From NCBI GenBank assembly GCA_039881145.1, contig JAYKKI010000027.1, positions 25,233,501 through 25,297,500 on the forward strand: a stretch of 64,000 bases of DNA, written 5' to 3'. Positions 37,215-50,800 of this stretch are shown here, in pieces. The position numbers and the translations under genes are program-made. Within the stretch, counting starts at the first letter, position 1. Each line of letters opens with the position of its first letter. The DNA is from Druceiella hillmani. Taxonomy: Eukaryota; Arthropoda; Insecta; Lepidoptera; Hepialidae. The notes under the pieces are model-generated. The model worked only from the letters and a program-made list of their open reading frames with translations. It was not told the origin of the DNA and ran no database searches.

Positions 37215-38975
37215 GAGTTACGCCAGAAGGCAGGGTGATTAGCAAGTACAAAACTTAACGTGATATTTTTATTTATGTAGTGGATATTCCTAAGTGAACT
37301 TTCGTACTGTACGAATTGGCTGTTGTTATGATTCTCGTGAATGTTATGTTTATATAAGTCTACAGTATTCAGTTTTGCCACTAAATAGATAAATATATTT
37401 GACAACCCGGTATATGGTTATATGTAAGCTTCATTTTATTGTTAAGTTTGCAGAATTTCATTGTTGCGTATTATAAGTATGTGTGTTATATGTGTACTTT
37501 ATAAACTGCTATAGAAAATTATAAAAGGTATTAATTAAATATTTTATAAAGAAATACGATTTTTACGAATTCAAGATATCTGTCGACATACTGCATATTG
37601 ATTTACCCTGTCGAATTCTGAATGGTGCATATACCTGAAATTGTATTTAAACACAAATGGCATAAAACTACCTTGCAATAAAACCAATACTGTAGCCAAT
37701 ATTGTGATTTTTATTAATTTTTTACATTTTAAAGTTGTATAACCTTAAAAAATATCCGTTGTATGCCAAGTCCTCGTAGTACTAGTTCTACTCGTACTTG
37801 ACACTTATGATAAATTTGTTTTTAGTTTCTCCATGAAGTTATAAATGATAATATTGTAAATCACTCAAACCTCATCATCAGAAAATAGGAAATAAATAAA
37901 AAGTTCTAAAAAGAAAAACAAAAATAAATATATGAGAATTTGCCAATTTTTCTGAACAAAAAATATATCTAAACTACACTGCAAAATATACATTTTTTTC
38001 AATGATAACTAGCGTCAGCATTGAAAAAGCCAGGCCTATTAATTTTGCAGAACTTACATTGGATTAGGTCGATAAACAATGTGAAAAAGAAGTCATTCCT
38101 CAGCAAATGTATGTAACCGGCTTTTATCGCCAGTAAACACAATAAATTCTGAAACGAAATTGTAACGCTTCCAAAGTTTATTGACAACAAAGATTATTCA
38201 TGTCGTGCGAAGAGCACATAATTCAGTGTCAAGAAATAATGTTTCGAAAGAATAAACCAAAATGAAAAAAAAATGTATTACGTTTTACATTAGATTGAAA
38301 ATGAGGGACGCCATTTATATTGATTGAATGTTGAGATTGACGAGTAGCTAACTCGTAATAAGGAATAGCTATCTGGTGGCATGTATAAAGATTGTAGCTA
38401 CGTACCTCCTAATAAAATATGGATTCGAATGTATTTATCAATTTGTACGATTAAATAATAAAGTTTATTGCTCCACCTTATTATAATTTAAGTAACTATC
38501 CACATATTTTCGAGTATTACATTTTATAAGTTATCCGAAATGAAATAACTTTATTTGGATTTGTTTACATAAAATATTTTTAAACTTAAAGATTTAAAAC
38601 TGGTGGAGATTATATCTTAAAATGTAATTACAAATCGATCAGGGAATCAAGTAACGCTAGCATCGTGCCAAGTAATTACATTTTCAAACCTTTAATTACA
38701 GCTATACAGCTATTTATAACACACATTGGCAAATTAAAAAATATTAATTTGAGTTAAATTTTGTAATAGTTAAATTAAAATATTATGTGACTAAAAAAAT
38801 TTACTCGCTGATATATACTAAATTATATAATTCAAAAGGACATATTGAAAAATACATCGCTTATCAAACATGCATATCTATAGGCACGTGTTTTATCAGA
38901 ACAATGCTGAGTTACCATTTAAAGACGTCTTCATACTTGCAGTTAGATATATATTATTTTCACCATCTTACTAAA
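37215..38975 (+). repeat. Module A, copy 2 (inner end of arm 1)
   Basis: Direct match to 1-1800, roughly 80-85 percent by eye at the best blocks, beginning ACGCCAGAA and including the CGCCAGTAAACA-AATAAAT block near 38,128. Similarity to copy 1 stops at about 38,975. There copy 1 continues for another 300 bp into B, whereas this copy runs into unrelated DNA. Confidence 0.8.
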
Positions 38976-39019
38976 TAAAAGGAGAAAATCATGAGTAGGA
39001 AGAGATATTAGCAAATACT

Positions 39020-39073
39020 TCAGCTCTTTACTTATCCATTACATCAGTTCTTTACTTTTATGTAAAGAGCTGA
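39020..39073. repeat. Hairpin with 12-bp arms
   Basis: TCAGCTCTTTAC (39,020-39,031) is the exact reverse complement of GTAAAGAGCTGA (39,062-39,073). A direct partial copy TCAGTTCTTTACTT lies in the loop. It lies within 50 bp of the inner end of arm 1. Confidence 0.85.
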
Positions 39074-39079
39074 TATAAT

Positions 39080-41150
39080 TGATAATTTAATTGCATTGCT
39101 TACGATTACTTCTTACAAGGTCGTTTATAGAAAAATGTTTAAACCTTGTGCCTTGAAAATTATTACTCTTTCAAATTAAAATTTTGTAAACGTAAATTTT
39201 TGTTGTATACATTTTATAATCATATGTAAAACATTCGATTCTAAAATATAATGCATTATAATAAAGTCGTATCAACCCACTACTACTATTTTATGTTCTT
39301 ATTAGTATAATCAATCTTGCTTATTTACATACATGCAATTTTCAAAATATTTAACAATGACTTTTTTGCTAAAATATGTAAGTAACTTATAAAGTTTTAA
39401 AAATTCAAATGAAATGACAACTTCTTTACATAGATAAAATTCAGTAATGAGTTTGTTATGTCAGTTAACCTACATGTCAGATCCCATTATAAATATAAAT
39501 AACGCAGAAAAGCATAATAGATCCTATATAAAATAAAGGAGAAATAATACCGTGGTGTTAATTTTAAATAAGTTAGTCAACTGCTCTAGGGTAATGAAGC
39601 ATGCTTTATTTGGTTCATCAATAAAGTTAAATGCTGCGCAAAAAGTATATTTCAGATTTTCTACAAATATTCTTAAAATTTTATGTCCTTTTTCTCTCTA
39701 TTTTCAAGATATCCGCATTTTATATTTATTAGACACACAGTCTCATCTTTAAAATACCAGCTGTATTGACCATGTGAATAGAATAAGAAAAGGTTTTGTA
39801 CTCAATACTGCTTACTAATTATTTAGAGAATAATATAATTACAAAAATTATTACAAACCTACATTTTTAACGAAAGTAAATTTAAAACAAAACTTGAACA
39901 TTTAATAAGAGATTGTTTTTTTACCTCTTCTACCTATTCCAATTTTTGTTTGTAGAAAATATTCTCAGTTATTTACCAAAGCAATATTCATCACTCAAAT
40001 TATCGTTATGCAAAACAGGAATTTTAATAATGTCAGCTGAACCTGTTTATGGTCCATTCGAAAACTATATTGAACTTAGCTTTTCTCTAAAACGGGTTAG
40101 AATTATCGAAAGGGCAATGATCATTTTGTACTAGGCAATATTTCGTCCATGAAATAATTGAAACATTATATCTTATAGGAAATTACAAGACAAACAAATG
40201 TACATATATATCAACACTATAGAGAATATGAATAAATAATCGCTCCTAAACCTCTCAATCTTGGCTTAGACAACGTCTAAACCTGAAATACCAACTCCCA
40301 TGTCTTTCACATGTCATCTAATACTTCAAGTGCCATTTTTTCTGTGAACACTTGTTTCGCCTTATGCTAACATATACCGCGTATAATATACAACTGAAAG
40401 TGTACGAACAAATAATGTCCATATCTTAATACGGTATTTGACAACTCTTAGAAATAAATATAAATCGATGTTTCTTTATGAACAATACATATATAATTTG
40501 ATTATATATAACGTAAAGGTATAGGATAAAGTCTTATTTAGTTAATTAAGGTTTAAAACTTCACATCACATAAAAAAAAGAAAGCCATCATTATCTTATC
40601 ATATCTTATTTATCCAAAGATGACCGCTTAAAAATTAACACCGATATTAGTATAATATTTTTTTTGAATTTCACAATACAATGAGGTTTCAAATAATTTA
40701 ATGTGGAATAGTTTTACTCAGTTGCACATAAATAACTCGTCCAGTTAAATTTTTACCGGGAAACAGCATATTTTTCAAGTTAACCTAGCTAAGAAAATAT
40801 CACGGAATTACTTTGACTATTTAGCCACATTTCAAAATTCAACTTTTCATTTCTTTCCTGCTTTTTAAAGTTTTATTTTTATTATTCTCATTCTGATCAA
40901 ATTTTTATGTTTATCGATTAACAGGATATTCTATACAGTTTATGTCTCGTATTAATATGCTTCTCCTGGTAAAACATCAAAGTTAAAAAATTTGTAGATA
41001 AATTTGCCTTATAAAAAACTTAATTGCAAGTTTGCGTGTAGCATTAAAAGTGATCTTAATATATTTAACTTTTACACATGACTGTTTATTCATAGACAGT
41101 ACCTCATGTGTTTTTTATATATATTTCAGCTTTGGCATACGAGTAAAAAC
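39080..41150. other. AT-rich DNA with one exon-like frame at 39,946-40,132
   Basis: A pyrimidine-rich stretch ending TTTGTTTGTAG (to about 39,955) precedes an open frame containing SYLPKQYSSLKLSLC and SAEPVYGPFENYIELSFS, ending at 40,132. This resembles an internal or terminal exon, but no family is recognised and no partner exon was found. A frame at 39,552-39,752 has no recognisable features. Nothing else is supported. Confidence 0.3.
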
Positions 41151-41159
41151 ATATCAGTA

Positions 41160-41780
41160 ATCTTCGTTTTTAGAGTAGACTAACTATAATGAATTGCAAT
41201 CGGAATAAACTGATATCTTTCAGGGAAGTTAATTCTTTCAATAACAAAATATTTTAACTGTCAATACCATCTTCTTCTCCGCAAAAATTAATAATCCTTA
41301 CAATGACCGATTCTAACGATATTGAATCGTTATGTTGGCACGGAAAATAAATGACCAGTACTTATCATCTACTTAATCATTATTCCAAAATAACAAGTTG
41401 CTTCGTCAAACGGTTTCCAAAGAAAACAACTGTGATACACTGACAAATGGATAGACAGAAGAATGATTCACGACGGTCGCGTTTTCTTTTCTTTTGAGAT
41501 TAGGAACCTTAAACATATTTTGCTATATATTAATTAAGATGTCCATTTAATTTCAATATCTGAAAAATGTGCAGGAACGTCTAAACCTGAAGAAACTTTG
41601 AAGTTAATAAGAAAAATAGGAAGTTACAAATGAAAGGAAAAACGAATATAATGAATTTAAAAGGAAGTTACAAATGAAAGGAAAGACAAATGAACGAATG
41701 GATATGATAAAATTAGAGGAATTCTTTATATCCTTGAAGACAAAAACTTTATTCCCTAAATACTAAATGAGATTTCAAAA
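41160..41780 (-). repeat. Repeat module D, copy 2 (inverted)
   Basis: Reverse complement of 12,770-13,220. It has gained local duplications: AGGAAGTTACAAATGAAAGG at about 41,618 and 41,662, and ATTTCAAAATGGCAAAAG at 41,772 and 41,794. These account for much of its greater length. Confidence 0.7.
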
Positions 41781-42153
41781 TGGCAAAAGTAAAATTTCAA
41801 AATGGCAAAAGCAAAATTTTTAAAATATGTTAAGGAAAAATTAAGGACGAGCAAACGTGAGGGATATTGATAATAATAATATTAATATAACGTTAAAATA
41901 CTTAGAAAACAAATTTCGATAATAACTATCAAGTTTTCCAAACAAACAAAATAACAATTTCACCCTGTTTTCATAAAATTGTTTTAATAAATATTTAAGT
42001 CATTAAGCACGTCGCTGTTATTTTCTCTCCAACTAATTTTCTCGTCATTTGAATGCGTGACAAGTTTTTTAAAAACCTTTTAATTATTTTAATTAAATAT
42101 TGCTCTTCACACGTTTAAAAATAATTTATTATTCAATGTAGAATTAAGCTCCA

Positions 42154-42200
42154 TTTATTACATCAAAATGACAATTGGATTGTCATTTTGATGTAATAAA
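42154..42200. repeat. Perfect 22-bp-arm hairpin
   Basis: Arms starting TTTATTACATCAAAATGACA are exact reverse complements, with a 3-nt loop TGG. A perfect stem with a minimal loop is more like a small inverted duplication or solo MITE than a microRNA precursor, which would have a larger loop and mismatches. Confidence 0.95.
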
Positions 42201-42429
42201 ATTTTCGTTTAATAAGTAAATATCCATAAAAGGTGGATGTATCTTGACGTCTAATTTATATATATATACAAATACATATTTATACGTCGAGAGTCCTAAC
42301 ATTAATTTCATGAATACGAGTATGCCACAATATTTATGAATACAATACGTTATTTGCTGGGATGCTAGTTTCTCCATAATAATAACTATACAAATCTCAG
42401 AAATAGAGAGCGACTGGTAAATTTTCAAG

Positions 42430-42560
42430 ATTTTCCTCAGAGAGTGAAATAGAATTTATTTCTCAGCAAATATATAACCAGACTTTGTCAGTATTAAACA
42501 TAATGAAACCTACACATAATGAAATTTTACCAAAATTCGTTATTGGACAAAAATGTTTAC
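42430..42560 (+). repeat. Short, diverged module A fragment
   Basis: CAGCAAATATATAACCAG followed by a GTCAGTATTAAACATAATGAA-like stretch corresponds to A positions 935-1,000 (CAGCAAATGTGTGTAACCAG ... CGCCAGTAAAC). Old and partial. Confidence 0.5.
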
Positions 42561-45535
42561 TGATGTCAAGGGGTAAAGTTTTTTTAATAATAATACATTC
42601 TGAAAAATGTTTTTACTCCTAAGTGAACTATTATTCAATTCATTAGATTAAAAAGTGAGACTATTTTTATATCAACTTGATGAGGAACTTGACGAGTGGT
42701 GTGAAAGTAGCATATTTGTTTTAGCGAATGATGTGGCCCCTCCATAGACCTCAGAGTTGGCAGCACATGTAACTGGCAAAACAGAGTAGTAGAATATGTG
42801 TAAATGCTAGAAAATTGTAGCATAGTCCATTTTCCTCACTTACTTTGATTGAAATATGTATATTTTTACTGAATTTATTTTACGATTATTTCACATAAAT
42901 ATCTCATTCAACATTGTTCCAGGTTAATGACGCTCTTTAAAATTTTGAGACATAAGAATTTGCACTAATTTTTCGTCCAGATGTTTTCTTCAAAACTGGC
43001 GATTTTATTATATTTTATTATGGAATAAAACTTGTTATAAAAACAAAGCAATTCATAGATTATCAAAAATTATTTTAATTACATTTTCAATATTTTTAAT
43101 TAAAAGAAAAATCGTTTCTAATAACATTACCATTCATTTTTATGATTTCATTTAGTCAACCGATTAAAAAAACAATTCAAAATATTGTAGCTAGGATAAA
43201 ATAAAGAAATGACATCAATTTATTCCAATATATTTATTTAACCTTTAAAAATACACAAAGTCAAAAACTTATTTAAAATCATTGTAATGAATTATTCGAA
43301 GAATAGTTTTCAGATTTTTACAAAGGCAATAGGGAGATATTATTTTCATTTATAAATGAAATTTTAGTTTAGTAACAACCAGTTGTTTTTCAACGCTTTT
43401 AATAAAAATATGAGGCTTTTAATAAAATTATCTAGCTGTTGATTTCATTCCATATCAGTGATGTAATAAAAAATTAAGATGGCACATTATAAAGTAAAGA
43501 AATTAACAAGTAATAACCTGTTCTACAGCGTATAAAATAATATTCATATTTTACGACATTCTTTGTCGTAAAATATTAATATTTATTATAAGAAAATTAT
43601 AAGAACACTAATTAGTTTCTCATTCATAAAAATCCGCGATGTAAATCAAAATTATATTAACTCTTATTTTAAGGTATTTACAGCCCTTGCCTTGTCAATA
43701 TTTATAGCGTGAACTTAGATATGTTTACGGTCATTTAATGTTGTCAAATTCTATTTCATTATGAAAAATGTAGGCACCACTTAATATTATCCATCAAATC
43801 AATTGCTACTGCCGCTTTGTCTTGATAAAAAAAGACGTCGATCGATTATTTTCATTGTTGTGTGCATTGTAATGTACACAATTTTGTTTTGAAATGCATA
43901 TCGCTCATGTGATTGACAAACATGTTCCCTAAAAATTACTGGTCGGAGAGTTTATTTTTGCATATGCTATTTTTAAAGAAATAATAACAAATTATTAATA
44001 AATACGTAATAGTAATCTTTGAAAAGGAATAAAGTGATTTGATAACAAAAATATTTCGGTTAAAATTATTTCGACAAGATTACTTTATTTTTAAGATGAC
44101 TGATTCATGTGGGCATTTGTCATATGGGCAGTGACAAACTGCCAAAATACACATAACATACAAGAAAAATTAAGCAGAGAAAATAAAAAAATTCATATAA
44201 TGATAAAAAGAAGTATGCCGAACAAATTGGATAATGGGAGAGGTGGAAGTAAAAACTGTCGTAAAAAAGAAGCACATATGTAAGTAAATCAGAAGATTTA
44301 TACAAAAAAAAAAGAAAATGACGTTGTATTATTGCTTTATCTCCTGTCTAAGAAGGAAATGGCGTGAAATCATAGACACGTATTTTATTATCTGTATCTA
44401 AACACACAATAAAGTCGTAAAAAAACTGAATCTGTAAATTAAATATTTTAAGCAAAATTAAATAATATCTACTAAAGACATTACTAAACCTAAAACAACA
44501 GTTTTTAGAATTTTTGTCTTTTTAACTATGTTATTGGTACAACCTTCGTTAATCTCAACAACGTCTTAATCAATTTAGATGCGGTTTTCAGTGACGTGTT
44601 TAGATTATCTTGGGCTAATATTTAGGTATTTTATTTCATTTCAATCGGTTAACAAATAAAATTATAGATCAATCTCCACTTTGCGTTAGTTTTGCACACT
44701 AATATCAGAAACTTCGGGACCGATTTGTCTGCCAATGCCATCTATTAGCGTTTTTAGTAAACTTTATGCTCATAAAATTTTGAGAGAAGAAAGAAAAAAA
44801 ATCTGTTAACTTTTCTTAATAAGCTAGCTTTAAATAAAATTTGTATAAATCATAGTAAACATTGTAAAGGATTTGTTTTTGAAATTACATCAGTATAAAA
44901 TTTTTGGAACAATATAAAGAGATGTAGTCTGTAAAAAAAATTAATAAAAGCATAATCAGCAAATTATTGTTTAATCCATTTATCTATAATGGATTTCTTA
45001 TCCAAAGAAATAATGACACCAATTGTTTATTCCGTTGTTACAAATATGTTCCGATTGTGTCCATTTAGAATTTACCAAATTTTTATAACGAACTGCTAGC
45101 CTGTAGCTAATTTTAAAGCTACAAGCTGTCTTTGAAAATGTTAAGGAAAAAGTTTATAAATAAAACACGATTTATAAATCTACCCGGGTGTTTGTAAGTT
45201 TTTATGATATACCCGTTTTGTAACGTATATAATTTTTTATTTCAGATACTTTTATTATTATTTTTCGAAAACGACAGGGTCTAATATAATTCATGGAAAT
45301 ATTTTTATGTGATTTAGACAGTATTTCTCTTCACCACCTAAGAACAAGGTAAAATCTCTAGCTTTTTACAGGTTAGTATTTAATTTTCTACTTTTTCAAA
45401 TCAGGTTACTTACTGATACGAAGTATTTCTTTACTGTATGTACATCCTAATATTAATATTTTGTCTCACACAGTTTTAATCTTTTATTGATACAAAAAGC
45501 TTTTGTAACAAAAAAATTTTTTTTTCAGTTATTTT
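42560..45535. other. AT-rich DNA without a recognised gene
   Basis: Contains a hairpin at 43,547-43,572 (ATTTTACGACA / TGTCGTAAAAT, loop TTCT). Short open frames at 42,635-42,823 and 44,120-44,305 (minus strand) have no recognisable features. Nothing else is supported. Confidence 0.5.
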
Positions 45536-45537
45536 TA

Positions 45538-45558
45538 ATTATATATATATATATATAT

Positions 45559-45599
<41 letters not shown>

Positions 45600-45600
45600 T

Positions 45601-45647
<47 letters not shown>
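45538..45647. repeat. (TA)n/(CA)n microsatellite, about 110 bp
   Basis: TA dinucleotides with CACA interruptions. Long open frames across it on both strands (YIYIYI) are artefacts of the dinucleotide. Confidence 0.97.
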
Positions 45648-45648
<1 letters not shown>

Positions 45649-46330
45649 ACCAATGGTTTTAAACTTGGTAACACAACATGCACTAATTAAATATTTAAAT
45701 GAAACACACATAAAATAATATAGGCTGGCTATAATATAATATGAAAAAAGCACTTAAACTTTTTTGAAACTATACACTGAACAAAGATAGTGTTTTAATG
45801 CTTTTGGTCTGTAGCTGCAACGGAATATGTTTAAAATAAGAATTAATATTTCATTTTTGACAGTAGCTAATTATTCCAAATTTCGTCATAAAACTGATCT
45901 ATATGGTATAGTCTCCATACTTTGTCTTCGAAAAATAGCACCTCCGTTTAGTTTGTGTCTCGTTTCATTATGGGGTATAAAGAAAACAGAATATTTAATT
46001 TTTGATCTTAGGTTAATATTTATTAAAATAACTGCACTTCTTCCATTATTCATAAAATCTCAAGTGTTACTAACAAAATTAAAATAATAACATCATGTTT
46101 GGAAACCTGCATCCAAATAATTTAATTGTTAAATTATTGTTAATTTTTCGCACGACGTATCGTAAAATGTAGTATTTATCGTAAATGCTATTTACGCTTG
46201 AACGTTATTTAAAATTATTGGTTTTTACCAACACATTTATATACGATAACAAATATTTCAATTTATTTTCCATAATTGTAATATTTTTTGTGTTATTTGT
46301 TGTCAAAAATTGTCAAGTAACGCACTGAAA

Positions 46331-46333
<3 letters not shown>

Positions 46334-46420
<87 letters not shown>

Positions 46421-46424
46421 TTGT
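46334..46424. repeat. (TA)n(TG)n microsatellite, about 90 bp
   Basis: TA tract interrupted by GCATATG and ending in GTGTGTG. Confidence 0.97.
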
Positions 46425-46429
46425 GTCTT

Positions 46430-47690
46430 AAATATAGCCAATAAACAAATAATTAAATAGGACATACTACACTCCCTTCATAAGAGCCAATATAAGTTAT
46501 TAGTTTTGGTAAGTACATATAAATATTAATAAGAGAAACTTTAATTTTTCCGTTTTCCTTGTATAACTACTCTTTCGATATAAAGTAATCTGCTCATATT
46601 TTCCACAGCATATGATAAATTAAGCACAAAGATGTGAAGAAATTGATTTCGCCCTCGGATTTTCTTGGAAACATAATAATTTTTCTCTTGATAGTCTCTT
46701 CAAGTCGCTCTCGAATAACTCTGTCATCAATAATGATCATTTATATTAAGAAATAACTTCATTGTTTCTAATGCCATAATGTCAAATTCAATAAATTATT
46801 GATATACTATACGTAAAATATATGCGACGTCTCAACTATTGTACGAATCATCGAATAAGAATACATAACAAATTGATTTAACACGTGGTAACTTAACACC
46901 GTAGAATCAAAGTATTATTACATTAAATAGACGAACAAAGATGAGGGGGAGCGCGAGATCTATATCAGCGATGTTATGTGTCAGAAAGAGAGCGAAATAA
47001 AATATCGTTACAACTGTTTTTTGCGACGTAGAAGGCATATAGATTAACGTGGAAAATTGCGTTCACCCTTTTGTGGCGGTTGTGAATTTATCCATTGTTA
47101 TATTATCAAAAAAGTACGTATAGAACAATACAACGTATTCTCTTCTTAATTATAACACTACACATCGAAATAATCCAGATATATGCCTGTTTCACAGGTA
47201 ATTGTCACAGTAATTTTTTTTAAGAATTGATGCAGTACGTTTTGCTCTTAATTTCAAAATCCCTCACAGACATTACTATTTTATGTAATTTACAGAATTA
47301 TATGCGTAATTAAACATAAAAAAGTGTGCGTTTAAATATCATGTGTTTTGTGTAAAGATAACTATTTCATATTTGGGCCAGTATTAAATCGTCTTATTGA
47401 TAATTTTTTCGATGATTTTGACGATTGAGCTTAATATTGTCGAATGTAATTTTATACTGATAGAAATTTTGGCGTCGTTCTCCTTAAAATTCTGTAGCAA
47501 AAGGAAACTTTTTCCATAAATTCATCACGTCTTTATGTCCATCTTTTGTGCATTTATTACAGCAAAGCAATTATATTATTTTTCAATATTTTTGAATTAT
47601 AGTTATTTTGCAGATTCGCGCTTTTAGTCAACTCTTGGAAACTTTATTTCTTAACTAGATTTTTTCGCCTACCCCATCCATAGGGTATTA
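46430..47690. other. AT-rich DNA without a recognised gene
   Basis: The stretch 46,880-47,060 is somewhat less AT-rich (ATGAGGGGGAGCGCGAGA near 46,940) but holds no usable frame. Nothing is supported. Confidence 0.5.
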
Positions 47691-47699
47691 GTGAATATT

Positions 47700-48150
47700 T
47701 TTAATTGTTTTTTATAAAAAAATAAAATAAAAATGTCATTTAATATAACTAACAAAATACTGTCCACTACATAATTCAAACTGACACATCGCATAATATG
47801 AAATATATCTAGGGGCGCATGTGTCCTCTTAGAATTGCGCTAAATTGCTGTCCTAAGACGTTTCAATACTTGTAACTTGAGAGATATAATCTTTACAAAC
47901 TTACCTAAAACATCTTGTATAATGGAGCAAGATTCAACACACATTGTTATTATATGGCACGAAAATAATACGTATATATACCTTCTATTTTTTCCAATTT
48001 TTCCTGTCATAAGTTACATCCAATTTAAACCAAATAGTATTTTAACGTTGATTTATAACTCTGGAAAGTGTAATAACTTTTTATTTTGGCAGTCTTGAAA
48101 CTACATTTAATCATTCTTATAACTTGACTGTAGTCTTTAATAATAAGAAC
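47700..48150 (+). repeat. Module A distal end, copy 3
   Basis: Direct match to about 1,590-2,110. Examples are CATAAGTTACATCCAATTTAAACC against CATAATTTACATTGAATTTAAACC and AATAATAAGAACATTTTTCATTATTCAAGG against the same block at 2,088. It leads straight into B copy 2. The open frame at 47,877-48,098 has no counterpart in copy 1 and is not supported as a gene. Confidence 0.7.
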
Positions 48151-50800
48151 ATTTTTCATTATTCAAGGCGTCGAAAAGATGCTTTAAAGAAACAACTTTA
48201 ATTTATTACGAAAATTTTAAATATTGATAAATTGTTAATCAGCTGTATTAAAAAAAACATAATTTTTAGAAGTTTATGCCGTGTTATACAAGTTAAGCAT
48301 GCGAAATACAAAATAACACGTAATAAGTGAATCGATCATACCCATATTAGAATAGTGTAAAATCGATTGGAAAGTAAGGAAATTATTTTTACAGATACAA
48401 AAATCATATTGTCATATTAGTCTACAAGATATATCCAGTATAATAACCAAATCGAAATATTAAACATTTCAATGTTTTTAAACATAATATCATTTTTATT
48501 TTAAAATACAAAAGCACATCAAGATTTATTTATTTTTAGGTAAGTATAATTTAAAATAAATTCGTCCTAGCACAAAATGTTTTTAAGGTCATATTAATCT
48601 TTATATTTAAACAAGTTTAACTAAATATCTGAGCAATTTATTTGCGAAAATAGTTCGATTTTTCGTGATTCGGGGAGAAGATTTAATAAAAGCTATGTTG
48701 ATAAACAGAAATTGATCATATAGCTTTTACTACGTTACAATCCGGGTAGAAACTAAATTTAGTAAAATTCTGTACCATCCCTGAATATTAAGGGTAAAAT
48801 GCTAGATTTTACTTATAATTTGAAACAAAACGACTTAACCTACATTAGTTTCAAATTGTAGGAAGTCATGACAAAGGCGATATTTTATAGATGCATAGAG
48901 TTTAAAAAAATCTATTCCACCAAAAGCGTGGAAAAAGATCATCAGTATTTATATATTACCCACTGAAGAAAAAATAACATTTAGAACAAGTTATTTACAA
49001 CACTTGAATAAGTTCAGAATTGAGGTTACATTTTAATGTATGAGCAAAAATGTTATTATATTAAACAGAATTTAAATTAAAAACTACGTTAAAATTCACA
49101 GTTATATTTTCGAGTTTCTGTTCCTATATGATTAAGGCATTTTTTGTGACCACTTATATAAACTACGCATAGACTGTCAGTCTCTACAACCTACCAATCG
49201 TCAGTAGTGTTAGTCACCGAACTGTAGGCTATCTTCAGTTATCAAAAATTGCTATTTGTCTAAACATTTGCGAACATTTGTAATCTATGCTTAACTATCA
49301 GTTAGTGATATTATTATAAAATATTTTCCCACTTTATATTCAAATTACTGCTTTCAGTGGCTTAATATATTTTTGGTCCTTACTGCGTGTGTTAGTTATA
49401 TTTTATTATGTTATATTATGTACAGTTATATATTTTATTATGTTATAAGGTAAATATTAATTTCATCTAATTAAAAATATATTAAAGGTAAACTTGAAAA
49501 GAACTATGCAAATAAAAGAAAAATATTTTCTAATGCTGCCAAGTTACGTAAAATAGACAATTAATAAAGGTCAACCGCTTATTATGGCTTGTCTCAAATT
49601 TTTAATGAGAAAGACGACCTATATGCATTCTTATCTATTATATGCTTAAATATAAATGACATATTAATCTGATGTCAATTCTTTTTAAATTTTTGATGAC
49701 GATATATAAACTTCGAATAAAATAAATCGATTAGTGTATTAGCAATTAATGAATATATATATCCCTTAGTAAACTAAAACACCAAACTAAAATGTCAATT
49801 TCCTTGAATTTCAAAATAAATCTAGTAAGATTGCTTTAACAATGCAAAAACAGAACATCGGAAAGGAAATTTAATAGTTTTACGTATTTGTTTATTTTAT
49901 TTTCTGTATATGATAATAAAATTGGTTGGTGTTTAGCCATTTGTAAAAATATTATTTTATTGACGTTAGCTCCAAACCCGTTTAAATGAGATATATAACT
50001 AGTTATTAATGTTACTTCCAGGATACAGTTTTTCAATGCATACTATTGTTGAAAAATATTTTTTAAGACCTGCGTCTGTAAAATATTGCCTTTGTTATGG
50101 CTTCATGGTTTTTTCAGGTCAAGTATGGAACGTATCATTTTGATAAACATCAAATAAATTCTAGCATCATACCCTTACTATTTATGGATGACAATTTTGT
50201 TAAATCTATCTTACCTGTGAATTGTACTGCAGCAGAGTAGAAGCTGTATTATCAATTTCTGCCTATCAGTATCGTAGTTATTCAATATTCTTGATATCGT
50301 AGTTATTTATATATTATATTTTCAGAAACAAATTACCCACTTGTTTAGTTAATCTGGTTTAAATATAAAGATCTGTGAGATAATGAAAAACATGTTGCGC
50401 TAAAGTAAATTTACATTCAATTTACTTATTTAAAAAGCAAATATCCCTTTCCAGGTACTCATATTTTTAAAAATAATTAATATTTACCAATATCGTTTGA
50501 AAACCTTTGAAAAATTTAATATTTGGTATTAATAATAATTTTTTATATGTTTTATAGGTAATGTAATCTTGTGTCTTCCCCTTATCCTTATCCCTTCATC
50601 TAAAAAATAAGTTCATTACTTTCTGATAAATTTTTCACTATTCTAATAAGGCGATAATCCAGTCATTTATTATGGGTTATTTTGTATTTCGCATATTAAA
50701 TCTGTAATACGGCATCAAATCGATATGAATTGTGTCATTTATTTTATGTAGCTGATTAATAATTTCTCAATATTTAAAGTTTTGAAAACAAATTGAAGTT
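48150..50800 (+). repeat. Core module B, copy 2, with an internal inversion relative to copy 1
   Basis: Direct match to 2,110-3,140 up to 49,140. It then matches the reverse complement of 4,127 down to about 3,250 over 49,145-50,050; the clearest anchor is GTAATCTATGCTTAACTATCAGTTAG (49,281-49,306) against the reverse complement of the block at 3,974-3,999. Direct match resumes from 50,080 (equivalent to 4,360). The hairpin cluster of copy 1 is absent. No coding frame. Confidence 0.7.

Larger units (their letters stand above)
28600..38975 (+). repeat. Arm 1 of a very large diverged inverted duplication (modules C + A)
   Basis: Collinear with the reverse complement of 50,800-58,550. Paired anchors: 28,640 with 58,510; 28,940 with 58,420; 29,560 with 57,800; 29,950-30,130 with 57,430-57,240; 30,340-30,360 with 57,030-57,010; 32,925-33,160 with 56,700-56,465; 33,540-33,620 with 56,110-55,990; 34,900-35,030 with 55,790-55,690; 35,300-35,800 with 55,470-54,890; 36,270-36,430 with 54,510-54,350; 37,215-37,400 with 53,600-53,410; and the A module to 38,975. 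Arm 1 is longer, chiefly through extra DNA at about 30,460-32,900 and 34,000-34,870. Neither arm contains a convincing gene. Short open frames shared between the arms do not stay open in step. Confidence 0.85.

Noticed and set aside
45487..45753. Open frames on both strands reading YIYIYI
   Set aside because: Translation of a TA microsatellite. The same applies at 20,630-20,695 and 52,418-52,500.
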